DNA of 64,000 nucleotides from Burkholderiales bacterium (GCA_003577305.1 QEVL01000001.1:62001-126000); one strand, 5' to 3'. Counted from the first letter of the stretch, positions 36,380-48,484 are shown. Translations and numbers: made by a program. The notes: generated from the sequence alone by a model not told the origin.

Positions 36380-38461
36380 TCAGCCCGGCTGTGCGCGCCT
36401 GTGCGCGAGCATTTCGCGCAGGCCGGCCAGCTTCGCCCTGGCCGCCTCGGCGCCGACCGTCGCCGAGGCCTTCGGCCGCGCATCGAGCTGCATCTCGGCG
36501 AGAAAGCGCGACGGAAGCTGGGCGTATCTCTCCCGCCCGCGCTTGCGCTCGCGGCACCAGGTGAGCGTGAGGCTGCGCTGCGCGCGGGTGACGGCGACGT
36601 ACATCAGCCGGCGCTCTTCCTCGATGCGCACCGCCGCTGCATCCACCACGCCCTCCTTGCCGCGGCCGGAATCGCCGCGCCCCGCGGCAGCCTCGCCGGG
36701 CTCGCCGTCGTCGCCCCTCGTCGCTCGGGCCGCGGCCCCGCCGTGGTGCGGCAGCAGTCCCTCCTCGCATCCGACCACGAACACGTGCGGGAACTCCAGT
36801 CCCTTCGATGCGTGGATCGTCGTCAGCCGCACCGCGTCGACCTCGCCGTCCTTGCGATCGAGCTGCGACAGCAGCGACACCGCCTGCGCGAGCTGCAGCA
36901 GCGTCGAGCCGTCGTCTGCGGCGCGCTGCTTCAGCCAGTCGACGAAATCGGACACGTTCTGCCAGCGCGCCGCCGCGACCTTGTCGTCGGCGGTTGCGAA
37001 CAGGTGCGAGCGGTAGTCGATCGCCGCGAGCAGGTCGTCGAGCACCTGCGCGGCCGGCTCGCGTGCGGCGCGCCAGCCGATGCGGTTCACGAAGTTGCCG
37101 AACTCGCGCAGCGGCTCGAGCTGGCGCGGCGCGATGCGCTGCTCGGCGCCCGTCTCGAACAGCGCCGCGAACATCGACGCGTGCCGCTCGCCCGCGTAGT
37201 TGCCCAGCGCCTGCAGCGTGGCAGCGCCGACGCCGCGCTTCGGCGTGGTGATCGCCCGGATGAACGCCGGATCGTCGTCATCGTTGGCAACGAGGCGCAG
37301 CCAGGCCATCAGGTCGCGAATCTCGGTGCGCTCGAAGAACGACTGGCCACCCGAGAGCACGTAGGGAATTTTCTCCTTGCGCAGGACCTGCTCGAACACG
37401 CGCGCCTGGTGGTTTCCCCGGTACAGGATCGCGTAGTCGGAGAACTTCGCGCGGCGCTCGAAACGGTGCGCCTGCAGCCGCATCGCCACCGACTCGGCCT
37501 CGGCCTCGTCGTGCTCGCAGGGCACCACCTGCACCGGGTCGCCGATGCCGTGCTCGGACCACAGCTTCTTCTCGTGCAGCTTCGGGTTGTGCGCGATCAG
37601 CCGGTTGGCCGCGGCCAGGATGCTCGCGCTCGAGCGGTAGTTCTGTTCGAGCTTGATGACTTTGAGCTCGGGATAGTCGGCCGACAGCCGGTTCAGGTTC
37701 TCGAGCGTCGCGCCGCGCCAGCCGTAGATCGACTGGTCGTCGTCGCCCACCGCGGTGAAGGCTGCGCGCGGGCCCGCGAGGAGCCTGAGCAGTTCGTACT
37801 GGCAGGCGTTGGTGTCCTGGTATTCGTCGATCAGCAGGTAGCGCAACTTCTCGCGCCAGGCCTGCGCCACATCGGCGTGCTCGCGCATCAGGCGCACCGG
37901 CAGGCCGATCAGGTCGTCGAAGTCTACCGACTGATAGGCGGCCAGCGTCGCCACGTAATCGCGATACGCGCGCGCGATGCCGTGCTCGAGGCCGTCCTTC
38001 GCTTCGGCCGCCGCCTGGTCGGGATCGACCAGCGCGTTCTTCCACAGCGAGATGCGGTGCTGCGCCGCGCGCGCCACCTTGCGGTCGGTCGTGCCCAGCG
38101 CCTGCTGCAGGATGTTGGCCGCGTCGTCGGCGTCGAGGATCGAGAAGTTGCGCTTCAGGCCCAGCGACTGGCCGTCGCGGCGCAGCATCTGCACGCCCAG
38201 GGAGTGAAAAGTGCTCACCAGCGGCCGCTGGCCTTCGGGCAGCTTCACCATCTTGCCGAGCCGTTCGGCCATTTCCTGCGCGGCCTTGTTGGTGAAGGTG
38301 ATCGCGCCGATCGCCTGAGCACCGAACCCCGATGCGATCAGGTGCGCGATCTTCTGCGTGATGACGCGCGTCTTGCCGCTGCCGGCTCCGGCGATGACGA
38401 GACAGGGACCATCGAGATAACGGATCGCTTCGCGCTGCGCGGGATTGGGCTGTGCTGACAT
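36380..38461 (-). CDS. rep: Rep/UvrD-family ATP-dependent DNA helicase
   Basis: Superfamily 1A 3'-5' helicase (693 aa) that clears replication forks. It starts MSAQPNPAQREAIRYLDGP, giving the Q motif. Walker A is GAGSGKTRVIT. Later motifs are TFTNKAAQEM, LIDEYQDTN, GDDDQSIYGWRGA, LEQNYRSSASIL, LTTIHASKGLEFPHVFVVG and MYVAVTRAQ. Length and order match Rep. An insertion rich in Gly, Ala and Asp (GGAAARATRGDDGEPGEAA) follows the motif V region. The start at 38461 is preferred to 38497. Confidence 0.93.
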   Translation of the reverse strand: MSAQPNPAQREAIRYLDGPCLVIAGAGSGKTRVITQKIAHLIASGFGAQAIGAITFTNKAAQEMAERLGKMVKLPEGQRPLVSTFHSLGVQMLRRDGQSLGLKRNFSILDADDAANILQQALGTTDRKVARAAQHRISLWKNALVDPDQAAAEAKDGLEHGIARAYRDYVATLAAYQSVDFDDLIGLPVRLMREHADVAQAWREKLRYLLIDEYQDTNACQYELLRLLAGPRAAFTAVGDDDQSIYGWRGATLENLNRLSADYPELKVIKLEQNYRSSASILAAANRLIAHNPKLHEKKLWSEHGIGDPVQVVPCEHDEAEAESVAMRLQAHRFERRAKFSDYAILYRGNHQARVFEQVLRKEKIPYVLSGGQSFFERTEIRDLMAWLRLVANDDDDPAFIRAITTPKRGVGAATLQALGNYAGERHASMFAALFETGAEQRIAPRQLEPLREFGNFVNRIGWRAAREPAAQVLDDLLAAIDYRSHLFATADDKVAAARWQNVSDFVDWLKQRAADDGSTLLQLAQAVSLLSQLDRKDGEVDAVRLTTIHASKGLEFPHVFVVGCEEGLLPHHGGAAARATRGDDGEPGEAAAGRGDSGRGKEGVVDAAAVRIEEERRLMYVAVTRAQRSLTLTWCRERKRGRERYAQLPSRFLAEMQLDARPKASATVGAEAARAKLAGLREMLAHRRAQPG

Positions 38462-38561
38462 CGGGGGTGCTGCCGGGGCGGATCCGGATTCTAGCAACCC
38501 GTCGTCGCCGCGAGCCGGCCGGAATTTGACCCTCGCCGCCGCCCGGCATAGCCTTGCGCCG

Positions 38562-39500
38562 ATGGAATTCCGCGACTACTACCAGAGCCTCGGCGTGGCG
38601 CGCGGCGCGTCGGCCGACGAGATCAAGAAAGCCTACCGCAAGCTGGCGCGCAAGTACCACCCCGACGTCAGCAAGGAAGCCGACGCCGAGGCGCGGATGC
38701 GCGAGGTGAACGAAGCCTACGCAGTGCTGTCCGATCCCGAGAAGCGCGCCGCCTACGACGAGCTGGGCAATCGCTACGGCGCGGGGCAGGAGTTCTCGCC
38801 GCCGCCCGACTGGGGCGCGGGCTTCGAGTTCACCGAGCGCGGCGGACCGCAGATGCACGAGGAAGCGTTCAGCGACTTCTTCTCGAGCCTGTTCGGTCGC
38901 GCCGGCCGCGCGCACGGAGCGGGCCGCGCCGGCGCGCACCGTATGCGCGGCGGCGATCACCACGCGCGGATCATGATCGAACTGGCCGACGTCTACGGCG
39001 GCGCCACCCGCGCGATCACGCTGCGCGGCGCCCGTCTCGACGAGGCCGGGCGCGTGGTCACCGAAGAGCGCGTGCTCAACGTGCGCATCCCGAAAGGACT
39101 CGCCGAAGGCCAGCAGATCCGCCTTGCCGGCCAGGGGGCGCCTGGCGTCGGCGGCGGTCCGGCGGGCGATCTCTATCTCGAAGTCCAGTTTCGTCCCGAC
39201 CCGCACTACCGGGTGCAGGGACGCGACGTCTTCGCGACGCTGCCGATCACTCCCTGGGAGGCGGCGCTCGGCGCCACCGTCGAAGCACCGACGCCGTCGG
39301 GCCGGGTGCAGGTGAGCGTGCCTGCAGGCTCGCAGACCGGACGCAAGCTGCGCCTGAAGGGGCGCGGCATTCCCGGCGAACCGCCCGGTTCGCTGTACCT
39401 GCAGCTCGAAGTCGTCCTGCCGCCGGCCGACAGCGACAAGGCGCGCCGGCTGTACGAGCAGATGGCGCGCGAGCTCGCCTTCGATCCACGCCGCGGCTGA
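38562..39500 (+). CDS. cbpA: DnaJ-like co-chaperone CbpA
   Basis: 312-residue type II Hsp40. The J domain (residues 4-70) begins FRDYYQSLGVARGASADEIK, with the HPD motif in KYHPDVSKEA. A Gly/Phe-rich linker (about 75-135) and two C-terminal substrate domains with LRGARLDEAGRVVTEERVLN follow. It lacks the DnaJ zinc finger, as CbpA does. It starts divergently from rep and is followed after 21 bases by cbpM. Confidence 0.93.
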   Translation: MEFRDYYQSLGVARGASADEIKKAYRKLARKYHPDVSKEADAEARMREVNEAYAVLSDPEKRAAYDELGNRYGAGQEFSPPPDWGAGFEFTERGGPQMHEEAFSDFFSSLFGRAGRAHGAGRAGAHRMRGGDHHARIMIELADVYGGATRAITLRGARLDEAGRVVTEERVLNVRIPKGLAEGQQIRLAGQGAPGVGGGPAGDLYLEVQFRPDPHYRVQGRDVFATLPITPWEAALGATVEAPTPSGRVQVSVPAGSQTGRKLRLKGRGIPGEPPGSLYLQLEVVLPPADSDKARRLYEQMARELAFDPRRG

Positions 39501-39521
39501 ACACGAGCGGAGATGGGAACG

Positions 39522-39830
39522 ATGACACCCGAGGACATCCTGACCGGCGCCGTGATCGACGAGGCGATGCTCACGCTCGACGAACTCGCACGCGCCTGCG
39601 CGGTGGAGCCGCGCTGGGTCGAGTTGCGCGTCGAGGCTGGCCTGCTGGCCTGCGCGGCGGGCGCGACGGGCCCGTGGCGCTTTGCGAGCGCACAGCTCGT
39701 GCGCGCGCGTCGCCTGGCGGCGCTCGAGCGCGACTTCGACGCCAACGAGGAGCTCGCTGCGCTGGTGGTCGACCTGATCGAAGAGGTGCAGCAGCTGCGC
39801 GCGCGCCTGAAGGCGGCTGGCGCGGACTGA
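39522..39830 (+). CDS. cbpM: CbpM-like chaperone-modulator protein
   Basis: 102-residue inhibitor of CbpA's J domain, related to MerR-type HTH folds (LTLDELARACAVEPRWVELR). It ends in a helix ALVVDLIEEVQQLRARLKA. The ATG at 39522 is preferred because GGAG sits nine bases upstream. The ATG at 39513 would directly touch that site. The cbpA-cbpM pair is a standard operon. Confidence 0.88.
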   Translation: MTPEDILTGAVIDEAMLTLDELARACAVEPRWVELRVEAGLLACAAGATGPWRFASAQLVRARRLAALERDFDANEELAALVVDLIEEVQQLRARLKAAGAD

Positions 39831-40004
39831 GAACGTGTGAAGCGATCATCCGCTCCCGCGAGGCGCGCCGGGAAGCGCCCGCGCGGCCGCCGCGACACGG
39901 CCACCGCAGCGGGTTACTTCCGCTTACAGCGTTTACCACTGCCGGTCTGGCGGCGCCGGGGCGGGCGACCTACAGTGATGCCACCCTTCACTCAGGAGCA
40001 CGTC

Positions 40005-40322
40005 ATGCTCAGGAAACTCGCCATCGCCGGAATTCTCGCTGCGGCCGGCACTGCAGCTTTCGCGCAAGCCAACACGCCCGGCGTCGACCAGCGCCAGGTC
40101 AACCAGGAACGCCGCATCGAGCAAGGCGAGCGCAGCGGTGCGCTGACCGCACGCGAGGCGAACCGGCTCGAGGCGGGACAGGCTCGCGTGGGCCGCATGG
40201 AAGACCGCGCCAAATCCGACGGCGTGGTCACTGCGCGCGAACGCGCGCGCCTTCACAAGGCGCAGGACGTGCAGAGCGCGCGCATTGCGCGGCAGAAGCA
40301 CGATCGCCAGCGCCGACGCTGA
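40005..40322 (+). CDS. Small exported basic protein, function unknown
   Basis: 105-residue protein with a clear signal peptide (MLRKLAIAGILAAAGTAAFA). The Arg/Gln/Glu-rich mature domain has internal similarity (QVNQERRIEQGERSG and RVGRMEDRAKSDGVVTARER) and a basic end. AGGAG precedes the ATG at 40005. Similar short proteins are common in Burkholderiales; the role is unknown. The long frame reading in from 39837 is not coding upstream of the ATG. Confidence 0.75.
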   Translation: MLRKLAIAGILAAAGTAAFAQANTPGVDQRQVNQERRIEQGERSGALTAREANRLEAGQARVGRMEDRAKSDGVVTARERARLHKAQDVQSARIARQKHDRQRRR

Positions 40323-40344
40323 GCCGCCTCCGCAGCCCGCCCGC

Positions 40345-40368
40345 AGCCGGCGGCGCCCGCCGCCGGCT
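40345..40368. terminator. Hairpin between convergent genes
   Basis: Arms 40345-40355 and 40358-40368 (AGCCGGCGGCG and complement) form a perfect 11-base-pair stem with a 2-base loop, between the stops of the small exported protein and priA. There is no T-tract, so a bidirectional hairpin or Rho-assisted terminator is plausible. Confidence 0.5.
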
Positions 40369-40369
40369 C

Positions 40370-42610
<2,241 letters not shown>

Positions 42611-42935
42611 GAGACTTCGCTTTAAGTTACAACCCTAAGATTTGGCCTTGAAAGCGCTTTTCCGAGTCGTACACAAAACTTGTGGATAAAACTGTGGGCA
42701 AGCCGTCCACATCTGGCGCAAGTGCCCGCCAGATCACGATCTGTGGTCGTCTGCCCGTTTTTTGATCAACACCAATCCCTTGAAAATCAATGACTTGCGT
42801 GATCCGTCCGGATCGGCACCAAGACCCCGCGAATTGCCGAGCCTTGACTGGCCGACTGTGCATAAGTCAGCGGTTACCCGCTTTTCGAACCACATTTCCT
42901 GCCGGTTTGCAAGCCGCGCCGATACTGCCTGCGGC
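42611..42935. other. AT-richer intergenic region between hemE and priA with DnaA-box-like sequences
   Basis: About 325 bases without a credible gene, visibly richer in A and T than anything nearby. It holds TGTGGATAA at 42681-42689 (complement of the DnaA box TTATCCACA) and TGTGCATAA at 42857-42865 (TTATGCACA, fits TTATNCACA), plus the interrupted palindrome CACAA-AAC-TTGTG at 42672-42684 and a run of six T at about 42759. It may hold the priA promoter and a DnaA-responsive or origin-like element. Confidence 0.55.
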
Positions 42936-44024
42936 CTAAAGTGAGGACGCGCTCGCGTCAGTCTCGCGCAGCCGCCGGCTGTGGGCATGCACCGTCTCGA
43001 CCAGCACCGCGACGTTGTCGGGCGGCGTGAACTGCGAGAGGCCGTGGCCGAGGTTGAACACGTGCCCGGCGCCGGCCTTGGGCGCCCCGAAATCGTCCAG
43101 CACCCTGATCGCCTCGGCACGCACCTGCCCGGGTTCGGCCATCAGCGCCATCGGGTCGAGGTTGCCCTGCAGCGCAACGCGATCACCGACCTGCGCCCTC
43201 GCCCGGCCGAGGTTCACGGTCCAGTCGACGCCGATCGCATCGCAGCCGATGCCGGCCATCTCCGCGAGCCAGCCGCCGCCGCCCTTGGTGAACACGATCA
43301 GCGGTTCGTCGACCCGGCGCCTCAGCGACGCGATCACGCGCCGCATCGGCTCGAGCGAGAAGCGCTGGAAGGCGCCGTCGGCCAGCGCGCCGCCCCACGA
43401 ATCGAAGATCATCAGCGCCTGCGCGCCGGCCTCGAGCTGCGCGTCGAGATATGCTGCGACCGCGCGCGCGTTCAGGTCGATGATGCGCGCGAGCAGCTCG
43501 GGCCGCCGGTAGAGCATCGTCTTGATTTCGCGGAAGTCGTCGCTCGCCCCGCCCTCGACCATGTAGCAGGCCAGCGTCCAGGGGCTGCCCGAGAAGCCGA
43601 TCAGCGGCACGCGGCCGGCGAGCGCGTCGCGAATCGTGCGCACCGCATCGGTCACGTAGCGCAGCTCGGCCGAAGGGTCGGGCACCGCGAGCTGGTTCAC
43701 CGCCGCCTCGTCGCGCACCGGACGCTCGAATCTGGGGCCCTCGCCTTCGACGAAATACAGTCCGAGCCCCATCGCGTCCGGAATCGTGAGGATGTCGGAA
43801 AACAGGATCGCCGCATCGAGCGGATAGCGTGCGAGCGGCTGCAGCGTGACCTCGCAGGCGAGCTCGGGCGTCTTGCACAGCGCGAGAAAGCTGCCTGCGC
43901 GCTTGCGGGTCGCGTTGTATTCGGGCAGGTAGCGGCCCGCCTGGCGCATCAGCCAGACCGGCGTGTATTCGGTGGGTTCGCGCCGCAGCGCGCGCAGGAA
44001 AGTGTCGTTGGCGAGCGTGTTCAC
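42936..44024 (-). CDS. hemE: Uroporphyrinogen decarboxylase
   Basis: Haem biosynthesis enzyme (362 aa) converting uroporphyrinogen III to coproporphyrinogen III. Diagnostic segments are [15 protein letters not shown] near residue 22-36, [43 protein letters not shown] and LQGNLDP. The catalytic Asp is in FSDIL. The start is GTG at 44024. It is followed downstream by the DnaA-box region and priA, a usual betaproteobacterial order. Confidence 0.96.
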   Translation of the reverse strand: MNTLANDTFLRALRREPTEYTPVWLMRQAGRYLPEYNATRKRAGSFLALCKTPELACEVTLQPLARYPLDAAILFSDILTIPDAMGLGLYFVEGEGPRFERPVRDEAAVNQLAVPDPSAELRYVTDAVRTIRDALAGRVPLIGFSGSPWTLACYMVEGGASDDFREIKTMLYRRPELLARIIDLNARAVAAYLDAQLEAGAQALMIFDSWGGALADGAFQRFSLEPMRRVIASLRRRVDEPLIVFTKGGGGWLAEMAGIGCDAIGVDWTVNLGRARAQVGDRVALQGNLDPMALMAEPGQVRAEAIRVLDDFGAPKAGAGHVFNLGHGLSQFTPPDNVAVLVETVHAHSRRLRETDASASSL

Positions 44025-44334
44025 CCGGTCGATTCTACCCGGTGCCCAGCGCCCGAACGGTCGCCGAGCGGAACTCCATGTGATCGAGCACGGCAGTGAG
44101 GCCCACCGCGCCTGCGATCAGCTTCTCGTCGACCTCGCGCAACCGGATGCGCCGGAAGCGTGCGACCGACGCCATCAGGTTCGCCTGCGGCTTGCCGGGA
44201 CGCTCGGCGTACAGCGAACAGCCGAGCCAGGCACACAGCCAGACGGCCAGCACGCTCCGGTCGAGCGCGCCGAACGCGTTCAGGCAAGCCGCTCCTTCAC
44301 GGGCGCGCCCATGAATTCGTCGGACGTCCGCCAG
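44025..44334 (-). other. Unassigned stretch with possible gene remnants downstream of the AraC gene
   Basis: Two short minus-strand frames look more protein-like than chance. One, ending with TGA near 44286, reads DWRTSDEFMGAPVKERLA. The other runs from about 44253 (GTG) to a stop at 44035 and reads LAVWLCAWLGCSLYAERPGK and later [20 protein letters not shown]. Neither has a clear start region or a family I recognise. They could be C-terminal leftovers of lost genes or a small unknown gene of 72 residues. Confidence 0.3.
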
Positions 44335-45204
44335 TCAGGCCGGTACGGACGTCGTGGCGTGAGCTCGCGTGTGCGCCCAGGCCTTCGGCGTGGCCCCGGT
44401 GCGCGTGGCAAAGACCCGCCCGAGCGCTGCGGGGCTTGCATAACCCACTTCGCCGGCGACCTCCTTCACCGCGCGCCCCTGCTGCAGCAGATGCTGCGCC
44501 AGGCTGATGCGCCAGCGGGTGAGGTATTCGCCGGGTGCGATGCCGACCACCTGCTTGAAGCGCGCCGCGAAGCGTGCGCGCGACATGCCGGCCCGTGCGG
44601 CCAGATCCTCGAGGTGCCAGTCGCGCTGCGGCTGGTCGTGCAGCAGCGTGAGCGCCTTGGACAGCCGCGCGTCGGCAAGTCCGGCAAGCATGCCGCTGTT
44701 GGCGAGCGAGCGGTCGATCACGTGCCGCAGCACCTGCACCAGAAGCAGGTCGCACAGCCGGTCGAGCGCGATGCGCCGGCCGCAGCGCGCCGAATCGGCC
44801 TCGTCGAACAACTGACCGAGCGTGGTGCGCGCATCGGTGAGCGCCTCGAGCGGCAGCACCAGCAGCGGCGGCAACGCCGCCGCCAGCGGGTTGACCGAGC
44901 CGCCGGTAAAGCGGATCGCGGCACTCACGAAGTTGACCGCCGGCCCGGGCTCGGGCTGCAGCCGATGCACGAAGGGGCGCGGATAGAAGAGCAGGCTCGG
45001 TCGCGCCAGCTTCAGTGGTGTCCAGCCCTCGTGCAGGATCTGGGCGGATCCGCTGCGCAGCAGATGCAGGCGCCCCGCGTCGTGGGTCGCATTGAATGCC
45101 GCCGCCTGCTGCAGCGGGCCGCTGCGATCGACATGGGCGGCAACGCTGAAACGGGCGAGCAGATTCGACAGGCGATCCGGCATACCGAGATGATCCGTTG
45201 TCAT
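44335..45204 (-). CDS. AraC-family transcriptional regulator with cupin domain
   Basis: 289-residue regulator. The N-terminal Cupin_6-type sensor domain begins LSNLLARFSVAAHVDRSGPL, then LHLLRSGSAQILHEGW and PSLLFYPRPFVHRL. The C-terminal double HTH carries WHLEDLAARAGMSRARFAAR and VKEVAGEVGYASPAALGRVF. AraC proteins of this type often control neighbouring dehydrogenase or exporter genes. Next to it is the catabolic cluster, but the two are separated by 67 bases and could be unrelated. Confidence 0.9.
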   Translation of the reverse strand: MTTDHLGMPDRLSNLLARFSVAAHVDRSGPLQQAAAFNATHDAGRLHLLRSGSAQILHEGWTPLKLARPSLLFYPRPFVHRLQPEPGPAVNFVSAAIRFTGGSVNPLAAALPPLLVLPLEALTDARTTLGQLFDEADSARCGRRIALDRLCDLLLVQVLRHVIDRSLANSGMLAGLADARLSKALTLLHDQPQRDWHLEDLAARAGMSRARFAARFKQVVGIAPGEYLTRWRISLAQHLLQQGRAVKEVAGEVGYASPAALGRVFATRTGATPKAWAHTRAHATTSVPA

Positions 45205-45271
45205 TTCGGCATTCTATGTCACGCGGCGGCTCACCCGGGGATGTCCGTTGTCGGTGCGCCTGGCGCTGGCT

Positions 45272-46129
45272 TCAACTGCAGCGCTGGTGCCGCTCCTGCA
45301 CGATCCGCAGCACCTCGTCGGGATCGCGCTGCCACCAGCGGGTGGACAGGATCTCCACTTCGTGAAACCCGCGATAGCCGCTCGCCTCGACCAGCGCACG
45401 CAACGCCGGCAGGTCGATCACGCCGTCGCCCATCATGCCGCGGTCGAGCAGCAGGTCGGTGGTGGGCACCAGCCAGTCGCAGATGTGATAGGCAAGCAGC
45501 CGCTCGGGGCGCGCGCGTTCGAGCACGCGGGCCAGGTTCGGATCCCACCAGACGTGATAGGCGTCGACCGCAACGCCGATCATGCCCGAGGGTGCGGCAC
45601 CCGGGGGCACCGGATCGAGTGCGTCGCAGATGTCGAGCGCCTGGTCGAGCGTGTTCACGCATGCCCGGTCGGCGCAGTACATCGGGTGCAGCGGCTCGAT
45701 CGCCAGCGGCACGCGGCCCGCGCGCGCGTGATCGAGCACCGCCGCGATGCCGTCGATCACCATCTGGCGCGCGCCGGAGAGATCCTTCGATCCGGCGGGG
45801 ATGCCGCCCACCACCAGTACCAGGCAGCGCGCGCCGATCGTCGCCGCGTCGTCGATCGCGCGCAGGTTGTCGTCGATCGCCGCACGACGGCCCGCGGCGT
45901 CGGCTGCCGGAAACATGCCGCCGCGGCACAGGCCGGTGACGGCGAGTCCGTGCTGCCGGATCAGTGCCGCCGCCTCGTGCACGCCGAGTTCGTCGAGCTT
46001 GTCGCGCCACGGCGAGATGCCGCGGATGCCGTGGCGCGCGCAGGCCTCGATCATCTGGCGCAGGTTCCACTGCTCGCGCACCGTCGCGGTGTTCAGCGAC
46101 AGCAGCTCGGCGCGCGGCGCCGCGGTCAT
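45272..46129 (-). CDS. Sugar phosphate isomerase/epimerase-like TIM-barrel protein (IolE/xylose isomerase-like)
   Basis: 285-residue AP-endonuclease-2-type TIM barrel. Motifs are RQMIEACARHGIRGISPWRD, IPLAIEPLHP with the metal Glu (read AIEPLHPM), VAVDAYHVWWDPNL with Asp and His, AYHICDW, and FHEVEILS with the last Glu. This is the standard metal-site set. The ATG at 46129 overlaps the stop of the DUF993 gene (ATGA). It is the third gene of an operon starting at 48467. Probable role: isomerisation or dehydration of a sugar-like or keto-acid intermediate; substrate unknown. Confidence 0.85.
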   Translation of the reverse strand: MTAAPRAELLSLNTATVREQWNLRQMIEACARHGIRGISPWRDKLDELGVHEAAALIRQHGLAVTGLCRGGMFPAADAAGRRAAIDDNLRAIDDAATIGARCLVLVVGGIPAGSKDLSGARQMVIDGIAAVLDHARAGRVPLAIEPLHPMYCADRACVNTLDQALDICDALDPVPPGAAPSGMIGVAVDAYHVWWDPNLARVLERARPERLLAYHICDWLVPTTDLLLDRGMMGDGVIDLPALRALVEASGYRGFHEVEILSTRWWQRDPDEVLRIVQERHQRCS

Positions 46130-47304
46130 CCGGTCACCCGCGCGTCGATGCCGTGCGTGGCCAGCAGCTGCGCCATCCGCGCGCAGGCACGATCGGGGTC
46201 TTCGAGCAGGCCGGCCGCGTCGGCGAGCCGGAAGAGCTCCGACAGATGGCGGATGTTGCGCGTCGACTGCTGGCCGCCCACCATCACGAAGTGATCCTGG
46301 TGCCCGTTCAGCCAGGCCATGAAGACCACGCCGGTCTTGTAGAAGCGCGTCGGCGCGCCAAAGATGTGCCGCGACAGCGGCACCGTCGGTCCGAGGATCT
46401 CGTGAAAGCGCGCGAGCTCGCCGGCGGCGAGCGCGCCGAGCGCCGCCGACGCCGCCGGCGCGATCGCATCGAAGATGCCGAGCAGCGCGTCCGAATGGCC
46501 GTGCTCGTCGCCGGCGATCAGCTCCGCGAAATTGAAGTCGTCGCCGGTGTACATCCGGATGCCGGGCGCAAGCCGCCTGCGCATCGCGATTTCCTTGTCC
46601 TTGTCGAGCAGCGAGATCTTCACGCCGTCGACGCGCGAGGCGTTGCGGTTGAGGATGTCGACTGCGACGTCCATCGCAGCGATCGGGTCGGCGTGGCCCC
46701 AGTAGCCGGCCAGCGCCGGGTCGAACATGTCGCCCAGCCAGTGGATGATCACCGGCTCGCGCACCTGCGACAGCAGCCGGTCGTAGACGCGGCCGTAGTC
46801 GTCGGGCGATTTCGCGCAGGCGGCGAGCGCACGGCTCGCCATCAGGATCAGCCGTCCGCCGAGCGCCTCGATCGCCTCCATCTGCTGTTCGTAGGCTGCG
46901 ATCACCGCGCCGATCGACATCGACGGCTCGGGCGTGACGTGATCGGTGCCGCAGCCCGAGGCGATCCGCGCACCCGCGTGGTCGCGCGCCGCGTCGATCG
47001 AGCGGCGGATCAGTTCGAGCGAGGTGGGCCAGTCGAGCCCCATGCCGCGTTGCGCGGTGTCCATCGCCTCCGCCACGCCCAGGCCCAGCGCCCAGAGCCG
47101 CTTGCGGCAGGCGATCGTGGTGTCCCAGTCGATCGCGCAGTCGATCCACGGATCGACCGGCGACAACGGATCGGCGACGACGTGCGCGGCCGAGTACGCG
47201 ATCCGGTTGAACGCACCGGTGGCGCGCTGCGGGTATCCCTTCGGGGCGGACAGCGTGAACCGCGCGAGCGATCCGTCGGCGGCAGGCAGCGACAGCGTGG
47301 GCAT
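46126..47304 (-). CDS. DUF993 family (dihydrodipicolinate synthase-like) protein
   Basis: 392-residue aldolase-like TIM-barrel protein. Characteristic segments are YPQRATGAFNRIAYSAAHVV, CAIDWDTTIACRKRLW, IIHWLGDMFDPALAGYWG, VDGVKISLLD with a candidate Schiff-base Lys, and YTGDDFNFAELIAGD. The family has no firmly known reaction to my knowledge but is found in sugar or inositol-like catabolic operons. It begins 11 bases after the oxidoreductase and overlaps the isomerase start, so all three are one unit. Confidence 0.85.
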   Translation of the reverse strand: MPTLSLPAADGSLARFTLSAPKGYPQRATGAFNRIAYSAAHVVADPLSPVDPWIDCAIDWDTTIACRKRLWALGLGVAEAMDTAQRGMGLDWPTSLELIRRSIDAARDHAGARIASGCGTDHVTPEPSMSIGAVIAAYEQQMEAIEALGGRLILMASRALAACAKSPDDYGRVYDRLLSQVREPVIIHWLGDMFDPALAGYWGHADPIAAMDVAVDILNRNASRVDGVKISLLDKDKEIAMRRRLAPGIRMYTGDDFNFAELIAGDEHGHSDALLGIFDAIAPAASAALGALAAGELARFHEILGPTVPLSRHIFGAPTRFYKTGVVFMAWLNGHQDHFVMVGGQQSTRNIRHLSELFRLADAAGLLEDPDRACARMAQLLATHGIDARVTG

Positions 47305-47315
47305 CGCTGCCCCCG

Positions 47316-48467
47316 TCACTCGGGCAGCGCGCCGAGGTCGACCCAGCGGCGCTCGCGCCAGGATTGCAGTCCGGCCTCGACCAGCTGCACGCCCTTGGCG
47401 CCCTCGCGCAGGTTCCACCGGAACGGCGCGTCTTCGACCACGTGGCGGATGAACAGTTCCCACTGCGCCTTGAACGCGTTGTCGAAGGCGATGCTGTCGG
47501 GCACCAGCTGCCAGCCCTCGAGGAAATCGATCGGCTGCGGCATGTCGGGATTCCAGACCGGCTTGGGCGTGTTCACGCGCGGCTGCGTGCGGCATTCGCG
47601 CAGGCCGGCCACTGCCGATCCGTGCGTGCCGTCGACCTGCAGCGTGAGCAGGTCGTCGCGGCGCACGCGCACGCACCACGAACTGTTGAAGTGCGCGATC
47701 ACGCCCCGGTCGGTGACGAGGGTGGCGTAGGCCGCGTCGTCGGCGGTGGCCGCATACGGCTTGCCGTTTTCGTCCCAACGCTGCGGGATGTGCGTGGCGC
47801 CCAGGCACGAGACGCTCTTCACTTCGCCGAACAGGTTGTCGACCACGTAGCGCCAGTGGCACAGCATGTCGAGGATGATGCCGCCGCCGTCTTCCTTGCG
47901 ATAGTTCCACGACGGGCGCTGGGCCGGCTGCAGGTCGCCCTCGAACACCCAATAGCCGAACTCGCCGCGCACCGAGAGGATGCGCCCGAAGTAGCCCGAG
48001 TCGATCAGCATCTTCAGCTTCAGCAGCCCCGGCAGCCAGAGTTTGTCCTGCACCACGCCGTGCTTCACGCCGGCCTTGCGCGCCGCCTCGTAGATCTCCA
48101 TTGCCTCGGCCAGGTTGGTCGCCGACGGCTTCTCGCAGTAGACGTGCTTGCCGGCGGCGATCGCTTTCTTCACCAGCGCCGGACGCATCTGCGTGGTGGC
48201 TGCGTCGAAGAACACCGTGTCTTCGGGGTTGGCCAGCGCGCGGTCGAGGTCGGTGCTCCAGCGCAAGCCGCCGTGCGCCTTCGCGAGCGCCTCCATGCGC
48301 TCGGCGCCGCGCCCGACGAGGATCGGGTCGGGCATCACGCGTTCGCCGCTGGCGAGCGTCACGCCGCCCTGTTCGCGGATCGCGCCGATCGAGCGGATCA
48401 GGTGCTGGTTCATGCCCATGCGGCCCGTGACGCCGTGCATCACGATGCCGAGTCGCTGCGTGCCCAT
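47316..48467 (-). CDS. Gfo/Idh/MocA-family oxidoreductase
   Basis: 383-residue NAD(P)-dependent dehydrogenase. The N-terminal Rossmann fold begins [20 protein letters not shown]. The catalytic-lysine motif is [10 protein letters not shown]. The C-terminal domain has a [20 protein letters not shown] stretch with a His. It is unusual in that the nucleotide-binding loop reads [10 protein letters not shown] rather than GxGxxG. It is the first gene of the leftward operon, with a good promoter and a 14-base operator (48485-48498) upstream. It probably oxidises a polyol or sugar derivative. Confidence 0.88.
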   Translation of the reverse strand: MGTQRLGIVMHGVTGRMGMNQHLIRSIGAIREQGGVTLASGERVMPDPILVGRGAERMEALAKAHGGLRWSTDLDRALANPEDTVFFDAATTQMRPALVKKAIAAGKHVYCEKPSATNLAEAMEIYEAARKAGVKHGVVQDKLWLPGLLKLKMLIDSGYFGRILSVRGEFGYWVFEGDLQPAQRPSWNYRKEDGGGIILDMLCHWRYVVDNLFGEVKSVSCLGATHIPQRWDENGKPYAATADDAAYATLVTDRGVIAHFNSSWCVRVRRDDLLTLQVDGTHGSAVAGLRECRTQPRVNTPKPVWNPDMPQPIDFLEGWQLVPDSIAFDNAFKAQWELFIRHVVEDAPFRWNLREGAKGVQLVEAGLQSWRERRWVDLGALPE

Positions 48468-48484
48468 TGCCGATACCGATTTTG

